A stretch of DNA of 64,000 bases from Chryseobacterium indologenes (GTDB taxonomy: Bacteria; Bacteroidota; Bacteroidia; Flavobacteriales; Weeksellaceae), in NCBI GenBank assembly GCA_001013295.1, contig LAZY01000066.1, positions 1 through 64,000 on the forward strand, in the 5' to 3' direction. Positions 26,482 through 35,256 of this stretch are shown piece after piece (position 1 is the stretch's first letter; each line of letters begins with the position of its first letter). The notes under the pieces were generated by a model. That model was given only the letters and a program-made list of their open reading frames with translations, ran no database searches and had not been told where the DNA came from. Position numbers and translations under genes: made by a program.

Positions 26482-29319
26482 TTATTCTCTGTTTTTTACA
26501 AGAATCCATCCTGTGTATTTTATTGGAGTTTTGTCTTTGTTAGACTCATTCCAGTTGATATGATACCAGTAAGTTCCTGTTACAATCTTTTTGTCGTAAT
26601 GTTTTCCATCCCACTTGTAGTTGTTGAACTTGTTTCCGGTGAATACCATATTTCCATATCTGTCATATACTACAAAAGTAAGGTTTTCTTTGTAAGCCAG
26701 TTCGCTGTAGTCGATGAAGTCATTTACATTATCTCCGTTTGGTGTGATCGCATTCAATAGGTTAGGAACAGTAATCTCTACTGATATAGGGGTACAGTCA
26801 TAAGAATCTTTCACATAGAAAGTATGCTGTCCTCTTGATAATCCTGTGAATATATTCGAATCCTGCCAGTTAGCTGTTCCATCAACAGAGTATTTATAAG
26901 GAGCTTTACCACCGCTTACCACTACTGTTGCATTGTTGTTATTAAGCTCTACAGTCTGGATTACCGGATCTTCAACTTTTCTCACTCTTACAGTCTGCGT
27001 AAGGAAACATCCGTCTTTACCAAGAACTACAGTGTATTCTCCTACTCCTACGTTTCTGATTCCTGGAGTATTAGCTCCAGTGCTCCACTGATATGAATCA
27101 TATCCAGGACCTGCATCAAGATTGGTTTTAGCATCAATACAGATGTACTGATCTACCAGTATAGGTGACTTCTTGATAGGAAGTGGAATCAACTGAATCT
27201 TCGCATTAGCTGTACAGCCTTCAGCGGTAGTTACTTTTACATATACATATCCTCCGGTTGAAGGGAATTTTTCAGGAGTTGTAATCTCATTTATTCCGTT
27301 AGTAAGGTCATTTAATGAACGGTAGTATTTTTTTGTGATAGCTCCGTAATCAGAAAGCTTAGCTTTAGTAAGATCAAAATAAGCATAAGGCTCTATATCA
27401 TACCAGCACGCTTTGATCACTGCGTCATATACAATAAATGGTACTACAGTAAGGTTTAAGGTTACTTGTTCACAATCTGTAAACTCTACATTGTTTCCAC
27501 AGAATTTATAAATAATCTTATCTGGACCCAGGTATCCTGTTGTAGGAGTATAGGTGATCGTTCCGTTTGCATTAACGACAGCTGTACCATGCGTAGGTTG
27601 CGTTAAAATTACTACTGTACTTGGAACCACAGTTTGGGTTGACGAAGTAAATGTTGGTGTAATAATTTTCGTAGAACAAGCGTTAAGCGTTTGCGTTGTT
27701 TCTTTTAAACAAGTTTGTACTTTATAAATAGGTGTTGTAACAGGAGGACATGTTCCCATTGTTACTTTTACCGTATAATTTCCAGACTGAGTTGGAGTAT
27801 AAGTATAAGAAGTCGCTCCAGGAATTGGAACTCCGTTAAGGTACCACTGGTAGCTTTCGTATCCATCATCCACTTCCAGAACGATACCTGGAACACATTC
27901 ACCTGTTTTTTTAGCAATAAGAGGGATTGATGAGAATCCGGCAAAGTAACCTCCGTATCCTGCAGAGCTATATCCTCCATTGATACCTGCTGTTACTGCT
28001 TTTGTAGAAGTGATAGAAATATTTCCTGATACTCCGCTTATTGCATAGGTTACCCAGTTAGAATTTCCGGTTAACGGATAAGGTCCGTCTGCTGGTAGAG
28101 GAGGGCTGCTATTTACCATTACGGTTGCACCTGCCTCAGTTAGGATGTTTAATTTTACTATGATCCCTGAAGGGGTACTGGCTCCAGCCGTACCAAGAGG
28201 CATCTCGTTGATCTTTCCGATTTCGTCGATTTTTCTTGGAAGGAAACAGTTCAAAGGTGGGATGTAGTTAAACCCATTGGTTGCTGCATTAGAGTCAATT
28301 CCGATAAACTGGTATAAATAAACATTTTTAGTCGTCGAAATAAACATGTTGGAATGATTTCCAGGCCCCGCTTGAGTAACATAGCTGGTTTCATTAATTC
28401 TATACCATCCGCCTGCATCAAGAGTAGCAATTGGGGTAGTAGCACCGTTTATATAAACTTCAGTATTGTCTTCCGTAGCGATGATAAGACCTCCTTCCAT
28501 ATTCAGTGAAGGCTGAGTAGATCTTGTTTTTACCATAGCGAAAGTATTCCCAAGTCTTTCTACTGGAACCGACTGGTCAAGAATAGGGTCTGTTCCACTT
28601 GGGCTGGCTGAGAAATTACCATTACAGCTTCCATTGGTAAGGGTAATCGGTTTGTCTGAAACTATTTTAGCTCCCATAAAACCGTTCTTGTTACCTGCCT
28701 GTGAACCTGATCCGGCATAAATAAAGGATTGTCCTTTTTGTAAAGTTACAGAATGGGTATTACCGGTAACGCTGGCTCCATTGATGAATGTTACTCCAGG
28801 AGTAGCAGCATTCCATGTTACCGTTACATTGGTATTGTCTTCGGTAGCCATGATACCCGCTGTAAAGTTATAATAAGAAGTAAGGTCCGTATTAGGGCTC
28901 TGGGCAACGAAGAATTTTTTCCCTATCCCGGCTTTTCCTTTACTGGTAATAATTTCCCCGTGAATATCCTGTGCCAGTCTTAAACTACAGTAAAAAGGTT
29001 TTGTTGCTTTTAAGTAAAGCCCTTTGGTAGAAACGTTAAAGGCATCAGTGAGTGTTTGTGACGAAATAAGGTTATTCGCAACCTTATAAGTTTGCGGATT
29101 CCCTTTACTGATGGTAACTGTTGTAAGAACAATATTGTTATTGTAAATAGTTACATCAAAAGGAGTTACCGAGTCGGTGGATAGGTATAACATATTTGTA
29201 TAGCTTCCGAGGTTGTAGCTATCAAAGTATGGAGCAATCCAGTGCTCGGTATCCCTTTGTGCAAAGAGTGTATTAATTGTCAAAAAAATTAATACCAAAC
29301 TGAGTAGAAATCTTTTCAT
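26482..29319 (-). CDS. Giant T9SS type B surface protein, copy 3 (short form)
   Basis: This 945-residue paralog is closest in layout to copy 2. It has signal residues 1-20; RDTEHWIAPYFDSY; ATEDNTNVTVTW and DKPITLTNGSCNGN in the IgGFc-binding-like domain; the Ig-like module GYESYQWYLNGVPIPGA; the cadherin-like module with VILTQPTHGTAVV; DAGPGYDSYQWSTGANT; a SprB-like repeat (VSGGKAPYKYSVDG); and CHU_C (ITPNGDNVNDFIDY to GWILVKNRE). The sequence divergence between copies is concentrated in the N-terminal domain. It has a -7 box at 29342-29349 and a terminator behind it. Confidence 0.9.
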   Translation of the reverse strand: MKRFLLSLVLIFLTINTLFAQRDTEHWIAPYFDSYNLGSYTNMLYLSTDSVTPFDVTIYNNNIVLTTVTISKGNPQTYKVANNLISSQTLTDAFNVSTKGLYLKATKPFYCSLRLAQDIHGEIITSKGKAGIGKKFFVAQSPNTDLTSYYNFTAGIMATEDNTNVTVTWNAATPGVTFINGASVTGNTHSVTLQKGQSFIYAGSGSQAGNKNGFMGAKIVSDKPITLTNGSCNGNFSASPSGTDPILDQSVPVERLGNTFAMVKTRSTQPSLNMEGGLIIATEDNTEVYINGATTPIATLDAGGWYRINETSYVTQAGPGNHSNMFISTTKNVYLYQFIGIDSNAATNGFNYIPPLNCFLPRKIDEIGKINEMPLGTAGASTPSGIIVKLNILTEAGATVMVNSSPPLPADGPYPLTGNSNWVTYAISGVSGNISITSTKAVTAGINGGYSSAGYGGYFAGFSSIPLIAKKTGECVPGIVLEVDDGYESYQWYLNGVPIPGATSYTYTPTQSGNYTVKVTMGTCPPVTTPIYKVQTCLKETTQTLNACSTKIITPTFTSSTQTVVPSTVVILTQPTHGTAVVNANGTITYTPTTGYLGPDKIIYKFCGNNVEFTDCEQVTLNLTVVPFIVYDAVIKACWYDIEPYAYFDLTKAKLSDYGAITKKYYRSLNDLTNGINEITTPEKFPSTGGYVYVKVTTAEGCTANAKIQLIPLPIKKSPILVDQYICIDAKTNLDAGPGYDSYQWSTGANTPGIRNVGVGEYTVVLGKDGCFLTQTVRVRKVEDPVIQTVELNNNNATVVVSGGKAPYKYSVDGTANWQDSNIFTGLSRGQHTFYVKDSYDCTPISVEITVPNLLNAITPNGDNVNDFIDYSELAYKENLTFVVYDRYGNMVFTGNKFNNYKWDGKHYDKKIVTGTYWYHINWNESNKDKTPIKYTGWILVKNRE

Positions 29320-29341
29320 GTGTATGGAATTAGGATTTCTA

Positions 29342-29349
29342 CAAAATTA
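29342..29349 (-). promoter_or_regulatory. -7 box (TAATTTTG) of giant copy 3
   Basis: A perfect TAnnTTTG, 22 bases before the ATG, within the 79-base gap to copy 4. No hairpin lies in that gap, so transcripts from copy 4 may read through. Confidence 0.45.
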
Positions 29350-29398
29350 AAATAAAAATTGAAATACTTTTAATAAAATGTAAATAAATGTTAAAAAA

Positions 29399-32300
29399 TT
29401 ATTCCCGATTTTTAATTAAAAGCCATCCTGAGTACGAAACTGGTAATTGAGTATCAGGTTCAGTCCATCTTATTACATACCAGTAAGTTCCCGTCGGAAG
29501 GTTTCTACCATTGGATTTCCCGTCCCATACATAGTTTTTATCAGAGGATTTATAAACAGATGCCCCATATCGGTCTGCTACTTCAATTGATACATTTTGT
29601 TTGATTTTTAATTCTGAATAATTCAGAACATCATTGATTCCGTCTCCGTTTGGAGTGATCGTGTTGATAAGATTGATGATAAGGAACTCTTTGGTTACAG
29701 GACGACATCCGTCTGCTCCCAATACATATACTGAATGAAGTCCTCTCGATAATCCGGTGAAAACATTAGAGGTCTGATAATCAAAACCGTTCAATGAATA
29801 TTTATAAGGAGCTGTTCCTCCGGTTGCAAATACAGTAGCTGTAGTACCTACTACATCTATTCTTGTGATAGTCGGAGCCTGTGCTGCTGCTACATTCACT
29901 TGCTGACGGTATACACATCCATTGAATCCAAGGTCTACATAATAAGTTCCGGGTCCTGCAGAAATTGTTTGGCTTGTAGCTCCTGTATTCCATAAATAAG
30001 ACGTGAATCCAGGTCCGGCATCCAGCATGATTTTATCGTTGGAACAAATGATCTGATCCTGAAGTTTAGTTGATTTCTTTGGGCTTTTCAGATTTAGGGT
30101 GAGAACAGCAGTATTAGGACATGCTGCACTACTTTGGAATCTTATATAGAAAACACCACCTGCTACCGTAAGAGTTTGCGCAGCTGAAACAGGATTAATT
30201 CCCGCCTGTGCATTAGCAAGAGAGGTATAAAAAGATAAAATTACCCCCGGATCATTAGTAAACAGTCCTTTGTAGTCATTAAGGTTTACCGCTTCAGAAC
30301 CGTTAAGGTCATTATCACAAATCTCAACTTTTGCACTTCCTGTGATCAGAGGAATTTTATTTCCGATGGTAAAATTGATCTGTCCTAAAACAGGAGGACA
30401 TCCGCCCACATTGGCTGATACTCTTACATAAACCGTTGTATTGGCAGTAAAGGACCAGTTGGCAGGAAGCGTATTATTGTTTCCCGCATTGGCATCAGCC
30501 TGGCTAAGATAATAACCTACCTGGAAGTTCGCAGGGTTGGTAACAATCTGCGGAGTTATGTTAGCGAAATTAACATGTACAATCCCTTCAAAATTATTAT
30601 CGCAGATATTTGCATTGAAGTTGCTGGTATTAAGGTTTGGAGTAGGATAAGTAGTTAATGTGATGGTGGCTACTTTAGAACATCCATATACCGAAGTTAC
30701 ATTCACGTATATAGTTCCGGCCGGTCCTGAATAGGAAGCCGGATTGGCGATCTGGCCTGTCAGGTTTGCATTGGTGAAATAGGCTTTCGTAGCCGTTGGG
30801 TCCGGTGTTACATTAGCGGTTGTAAGGTCAAATGTTCCATTTCCATTAGCTGCCGCACAGGAATTCATAGAGACATTGGTAGTTTGCAGAACATGGGTAT
30901 TGACTACAATTTTAAAATATTCAAAAGCAGCCGGATTTCCGGTTCCCTGAATATAGTAGGAGAATGTATCGGTAATGTCTGTAGTAATACCAGGATTCGG
31001 AGTATAAGTAATCTGTCCCGTTGCTGGATTTACGTTCACAGTTCCGTTGGTAGGCTGTACAATAATATTGGTATAAGCAGGATCAATAGTCTGAGTCGAA
31101 TTGGTAAATACCGGATTAATTACCTTAGAATTACATGATCCTATCTCATAGGTTGTTGTGGTGATCGGCGGACATACCGTATAATCATATTCTGCGGTAA
31201 ATCTGGATTCACAATTGGTTTTGGTAATATAGCAGGTGTACATTCCCGATCCATACAGATCAGGGTTGATCGTAGGATTTGTTGCTCCGGGAATGGCTAC
31301 TCCGTTAAGGTACCATTGGTAAGCGTCTGAGCCGGCTTCTACTTCAAGCTGTACTCCATAATAACAGTCGCCGGTTTTAGTAATCACCGGGATGGAAGAG
31401 AAACCTGCAAAATATCCTCCGTATCCTACAGCTCCGTTTCCTGCTGCAATTCCTGCAGTGACAGGTTTTGTAGAAGTTACTGTAACGTTTCCTGTCACAT
31501 TCGTTTTGGAGTAGGTAACCCAGTTGGAATTTCCGTTTACCGAAACAAATCCTGTAACAACAGCTCCGTTCACGGTTACTGTAGCTCCGGCCTGAGTGAT
31601 GATATTAAGTTTAGTATCATAAGAAGTATTGCCTATTTTGTCAATAAATCCTATTTCATTGATCTCTTTAGGTAGAAAACAGCTTAATGGTGGGATGAAA
31701 TTCATTCCTCCTGTCTGGTAAACGGTATTTCCCGAAGCACCGGCAAGAAGCTGATATACATAGACATTCTTATTGGAAGAAATTCCCATGTTGTAATTTC
31801 CGTTACCTTTATTAATATAGTTATTTCCTTCAATCATATAATAGTCTCCCGCATTAAGGTTAACTCCATTCACAGGATTTCCGTTTATGGTAAGGGTTGT
31901 TCCGTTTTCAGTAGCAATGATCATTGCTTTTTCCATTCCTACTGAATTAGGACCGTTTCCTTTTACCATGACAAAGTCTTTCCCCAGTCTTTCTGTAGGT
32001 ACGGCCTGGTCCATCAGAATATCTACGTTAGTACTGTTTTGAGCGGTGTAGAGACCATTGAAGTTTCCGTTTGTTACGGATACAGGCTTATCTGCGACAA
32101 GTTTTGCTCCCAGTAGTCCTCTTCTGTTAGGAGTTCCTCCCATATCACTATTGACGTCGAGGATGTAGGATTTTCCTTTATTGATTTTAAATGTTCTGGT
32201 AGCCATTACACTGCCGTCTGCGAAAATAATGCTGGGATTATATCCTGATACAGTTACCGTAGTGTTGTCTTCAGTAGCAGTTACCCCTACGGTAGAGTTG

Positions 32301-32749
32301 ACATAGTCTTTGGGTGATGTTGTAGGTGCTGTTCCTATGAAAAATGTTTTTCCAACCCCTGCCATTCCTTTAGAGGTAATGATTTCAGCTTGTTGAGGAA
32401 CTGAAAACCTGAAGTTGGCAAAGAATTTTTTACTTCCTTTGACGTGTAACCCCATTGAATTTTGGGTAAACAGGTTGTTGGGAGTAGAAGCAATCATGAA
32501 ATTGCTCGGAATGGTAATTTGTACAGGATTGTTTTTACTTACCTGTACGGTAGAATACACAATGTTATTATTAGATACCTGTACGGAAAACGGAGTCGTC
32601 TCGTTGGTAGACAGATACAGAAAACATTGTGGCGGATTATTCCCCTGAAGAGAACTTGCCGACATGGGTGCAAACCAGTGTTCATTATCTAATTGTGCAT
32701 TAACAATTAAACAAATAAAAGTGCAAATAGCGAGTAGAAATTTTTTCAT
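29399..32749 (-). CDS. Giant T9SS type B surface protein, copy 4 (long form)
   Basis: This 1116-residue protein is the promoter-distal boundary of the array and the long form most like copy 1. It has signal residues 1-18; LDNEHWFAPMSASS; an IgGFc-binding-like domain with ATEDNTTVTVSGY and DKPVSVTNGNFNGL; an Ig-like module (SDAYQWYLNGVAIPGA); a cadherin-like module with NIIVQPTNGTVNV; repeats CDNNFEGIVHVN and CDNDLNGSEAVN; DAGPGFTSYLWNTGATS; a SprB-like repeat (ATGGTAPYKYSLNG); and CHU_C (ITPNGDGINDVLNY to GWLLIKNRE). Export by the type IX system is inferred from the last domain. Its -7 box is at 32768-32775. Confidence 0.9.
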   Translation of the reverse strand: MKKFLLAICTFICLIVNAQLDNEHWFAPMSASSLQGNNPPQCFLYLSTNETTPFSVQVSNNNIVYSTVQVSKNNPVQITIPSNFMIASTPNNLFTQNSMGLHVKGSKKFFANFRFSVPQQAEIITSKGMAGVGKTFFIGTAPTTSPKDYVNSTVGVTATEDNTTVTVSGYNPSIIFADGSVMATRTFKINKGKSYILDVNSDMGGTPNRRGLLGAKLVADKPVSVTNGNFNGLYTAQNSTNVDILMDQAVPTERLGKDFVMVKGNGPNSVGMEKAMIIATENGTTLTINGNPVNGVNLNAGDYYMIEGNNYINKGNGNYNMGISSNKNVYVYQLLAGASGNTVYQTGGMNFIPPLSCFLPKEINEIGFIDKIGNTSYDTKLNIITQAGATVTVNGAVVTGFVSVNGNSNWVTYSKTNVTGNVTVTSTKPVTAGIAAGNGAVGYGGYFAGFSSIPVITKTGDCYYGVQLEVEAGSDAYQWYLNGVAIPGATNPTINPDLYGSGMYTCYITKTNCESRFTAEYDYTVCPPITTTTYEIGSCNSKVINPVFTNSTQTIDPAYTNIIVQPTNGTVNVNPATGQITYTPNPGITTDITDTFSYYIQGTGNPAAFEYFKIVVNTHVLQTTNVSMNSCAAANGNGTFDLTTANVTPDPTATKAYFTNANLTGQIANPASYSGPAGTIYVNVTSVYGCSKVATITLTTYPTPNLNTSNFNANICDNNFEGIVHVNFANITPQIVTNPANFQVGYYLSQADANAGNNNTLPANWSFTANTTVYVRVSANVGGCPPVLGQINFTIGNKIPLITGSAKVEICDNDLNGSEAVNLNDYKGLFTNDPGVILSFYTSLANAQAGINPVSAAQTLTVAGGVFYIRFQSSAACPNTAVLTLNLKSPKKSTKLQDQIICSNDKIMLDAGPGFTSYLWNTGATSQTISAGPGTYYVDLGFNGCVYRQQVNVAAAQAPTITRIDVVGTTATVFATGGTAPYKYSLNGFDYQTSNVFTGLSRGLHSVYVLGADGCRPVTKEFLIINLINTITPNGDGINDVLNYSELKIKQNVSIEVADRYGASVYKSSDKNYVWDGKSNGRNLPTGTYWYVIRWTEPDTQLPVSYSGWLLIKNRE

Positions 32750-32767
32750 GCGTTATTATAAGGGCCG

Positions 32768-32775
32768 CAAATTTA
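32768..32775 (-). promoter_or_regulatory. -7 box (TAAATTTG) of giant copy 4
   Basis: A perfect TAnnTTTG on the minus strand, 18 bases before the ATG. Confidence 0.5.
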
Positions 32776-32897
32776 AGCATTAATAATCAAATTTTTATAT
32801 AAAAAAAATATTGAAATTGAGTTTATGGTTTAATTGCTGAATATTTAAAATTTGCTTCATATTGCGTTAATGCTCGCAACGGTTTTCTGCACAAAAA

Positions 32898-32923
32898 AAT
32901 CCCGGTGAAGATTCACCGGGATT
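32898..32923 (-). terminator. Terminator of tsf
   Basis: AATCCCGGTGAA (32898-32909) pairs with TTCACCGGGATT (32912-32923), and a T run follows on the minus strand. It separates tsf from the giant-gene array. Confidence 0.85.
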
Positions 32924-32945
32924 CTATAGGGTATAAAAGATTGGA

Positions 32946-33770
32946 TTATAAGCTTACTCTTACAAATCCTGTTACTTTTAAGTCTGGGTTTACAGATTTT
33001 ACGTAATCAGCAACTGAGATACTAGAATCTTTAATGAAATCCTGGTGTACCAAAGTGTTGTCTTTGTAGAATCTCTGCATTTTACCTTTAAGGATATTAT
33101 CGATAATGTTTGCAGGCTTACCTTCTTCAGTAAGTTTGTGTCTTTCGATTTCTAATTCTTTATCGATAGTTTCCTGAGAAACTCTAGTTTCATCTAAAGC
33201 GATTGGGTTCATAGCAGCAGCTTGCATAGAAACAGATTTAGCAACTTCGTCAGCTCCGTCTACTTTTGCAGAAAGAGAAGTAATTGCAGCAATTTTGTTT
33301 CCAGCGTGGATGTAAGCTCCTAGGAATGGTCCTTCGATTCTTTCGAATGTACCGATTTCGATTTTTTCACCGATAACACCTGTCTGCTCGATCAATTTCT
33401 CAGCAACAGTCATTCCGTGGAAGTCTGTAGCTAATAATTCTTCTTTAGTAGCAGCAAAGATTGCCATTTCAGCTAATTCGTAAGCTAGCTCGATGAAAGC
33501 TTCGTTTTTACCAACGAAGTCAGTTTCGCAGTTTAGAGAGATAATAGCACCTAAAGTGTTATCTTCGTTTACTCTTGCGATTACAGCTCCTTCAGTAGAC
33601 TCTCTGTCAGCTCTGTTTGCAGCAACTTTCTGTCCTTTTTTTCTAAGGATATCTACCGCTTTTTCGAAGTCTCCTTCAGCTTCAACTAGAGCTTTTTTGC
33701 AGTCCATCATACCTGCACCTGTTTGGTTTCTTAATTTCGCTACGTCTGCAGCAACTGGTGTATAAGACAT
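32946..33770 (-). CDS. tsf: Translation elongation factor Ts
   Basis: EF-Ts is the nucleotide-exchange factor that recycles EF-Tu. The 274-residue product has the UBA-like N-terminus (VAKLRNQTGAGMMDCKKALVEAEGDFEKAVDILRKKGQ), the ISLNCETDFVGKNEAF core strand, the helical subdomain and a C-terminal dimerisation segment. It is on the minus strand, about 17 kb from rpsB, its near-universal upstream neighbour. A -7 box (TATCTTTG) at 33831-33838 shows it has its own promoter here. Confidence 0.98.
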   Translation of the reverse strand: MSYTPVAADVAKLRNQTGAGMMDCKKALVEAEGDFEKAVDILRKKGQKVAANRADRESTEGAVIARVNEDNTLGAIISLNCETDFVGKNEAFIELAYELAEMAIFAATKEELLATDFHGMTVAEKLIEQTGVIGEKIEIGTFERIEGPFLGAYIHAGNKIAAITSLSAKVDGADEVAKSVSMQAAAMNPIALDETRVSQETIDKELEIERHKLTEEGKPANIIDNILKGKMQRFYKDNTLVHQDFIKDSSISVADYVKSVNPDLKVTGFVRVSL

Positions 33771-33830
33771 AATATCTATTATTTTTTATTTAAGATTAGT
33801 ATTAATTTTTAGCTTAAATTTAGAGCAGTG

Positions 33831-33838
33831 CAAAGATA
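33831..33838 (-). promoter_or_regulatory. -7 box (TATCTTTG) of tsf
   Basis: A perfect TAnnTTTG about 60 bases before the tsf ATG. It indicates independent transcription of tsf away from rpsB. Confidence 0.5.
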
Positions 33839-33913
33839 ATGATTTTAATGATAAACTAAAAAAGGACTTTTCACGTTATTGATATATTTAATACTATTTT
33901 AAAGATTTGATTA

Positions 33914-34678
33914 ATGAAAAAAATCTTCCTCCTTCTATTTATATGCATTTTTTCTCTTGGTTTTAGCCAAAAAAAGAAAAAAACAAAATCTAAAGCTGTT
34001 GTAGAAAAAGAAACGGTTATTATTTATACAGAACAGGAAGCTGAGACTTCAAAAGAGACCAGAGTGATTGCGGGATTTATCAAACAAAACCCCGGGCATG
34101 CCCGAAATGATTATTTTAAGAAAAGACTGATGGAGATTATCATGGCCGACAATTCTCCTGAAGCTAAACCTACGATTAAGCCGATCAGCAGAGAAAAAAT
34201 TGAAAATATCGTTAAAAATAACGAACTGAACAGCGGTAAAGTAATCGCAGCAAATAAAAAATCTGAGGCCAATACTGCTAAGAATACAGATAAAATAGAT
34301 AATGCTGTCAAAGCCTTGAAAGAAGAAAGGTTGGCAAGCTACGCTTCGGTGGGGGCAGCCAAAAGTGCAGGAACTTCTGCCAAATCGGAACCCAGTGAAG
34401 CCAATAAAAAGACAGCCGCCATGCTGACTCACCTTTTTAATAATGATATTAATAAAAATGAGGCCTATATTAATATTAAAAATAAATCAGCGTGCAATAT
34501 GATTGTAAAGATCAACGGTAAAAAGTATTATAATCTGAGTGTTCCTGCCAAAGGGGAAAACTTTATTCTGGTAGATAAAGGAGAATATATATTGACAACA
34601 ATGGTATGTGATGCCAAATATTCGTCACTGAAGAAAATTACTCAGGATATTGAGATTGTTCTCAATGTTGCTGATTAG
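33914..34678 (+). CDS. Exported-protein family member D
   Basis: This 254-residue exported protein is the fourth member of the family seen at 15990-18674, but on the plus strand and on the other side of tsf. It has signal residues 1-18 (FICIFSLGFSQ), a lysine-rich stretch, the degenerate N-terminal motif KQNPGHARNDYFKKRLMEI, an Ala/Lys-rich linker, and the shared C-terminal domain: TAAMLTHLFNNDINKNEAY, SACNMIVKINGKKYYNLSVP, KGENFILVDKGEYI and MVCDAKYSSLK. Both conserved cysteines are present. Function unknown. Confidence 0.75.
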   Translation: MKKIFLLLFICIFSLGFSQKKKKTKSKAVVEKETVIIYTEQEAETSKETRVIAGFIKQNPGHARNDYFKKRLMEIIMADNSPEAKPTIKPISREKIENIVKNNELNSGKVIAANKKSEANTAKNTDKIDNAVKALKEERLASYASVGAAKSAGTSAKSEPSEANKKTAAMLTHLFNNDINKNEAYINIKNKSACNMIVKINGKKYYNLSVPAKGENFILVDKGEYILTTMVCDAKYSSLKKITQDIEIVLNVAD

Positions 34679-34700
34679 ATAGGAAGAAAACTAAAGTAAG

Positions 34701-34732
34701 AAAGACTGCTTCATTTTGAGGCAGTCTTTTTA
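34701..34732. terminator. Bidirectional hairpin terminator
   Basis: AAAGACTGC (34701-34709) pairs with GCAGTCTTT (34721-34729), with T tracts on the plus side and A tracts on the minus side, between convergent genes. Confidence 0.75.
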
Positions 34733-34739
34733 TTATCTA

Positions 34740-35117
34740 TTACTTTTCAGCTTTATTTTTCCAGAATTCTACCTGTTGTTTCAATTCTTTGATACGTTCT
34801 TCGTATTGCTCAATTAATTTTTCCGAAGTATGGTAATTTATGGTTTGATTTTGAATGACACCACTTCCATTATCATTTGAAGAATCATTATTGTTGTTCA
34901 CCTGAACATATCCTTCCTCTGGTTTTAAAATATCCTCCATACTTACATCCAATGTAGTACAGATATTTTCGATATGATTGATCCATGAATTGGTTTCCCC
35001 ATTTTCTATCCGCTGATAAGTTGAGCGGGAAATATGCAGTTTCTCAGCCAGTTCTTCCTGAGATAAGCTTTTTTCTTCCCTGTATTTTCTTATTCTTTTT
35101 CCAATGGTTGTATTCAT
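34740..35117 (-). CDS. XRE-family transcriptional regulator with coiled-coil tail
   Basis: This 125-residue protein starts with a Cro/C1-type helix-turn-helix at about residues 5-62 (IRKYREEKSLSQEELAEKLHISRSTYQRIENGE). A polar, Asn/Ser-rich linker follows, then a C-terminal coiled coil (SEKLIEQYEERIKELKQQVEFWKNK) that probably mediates dimerisation. Similar stand-alone regulators are common in Flavobacteriia. It is divergent from the JAMM-like lipoprotein at 35257, with 139 bases between starts, and could control that operon; there is no direct evidence of it. Confidence 0.88.
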   Translation of the reverse strand: MNTTIGKRIRKYREEKSLSQEELAEKLHISRSTYQRIENGETNSWINHIENICTTLDVSMEDILKPEEGYVQVNNNNDSSNDNGSGVIQNQTINYHTSEKLIEQYEERIKELKQQVEFWKNKAEK

Positions 35118-35256
35118 GGCTCCCTATATTTGAATACGACAAATATAATTTATTTTTTAAATATAAGGTGCATCAGAAATAGGGCAGAAGGGTATATGGT
35201 AATTCATTAGATTTGGAAAAAAGTTTTATATTTAATCACCAAAAAAACAAAAAACA

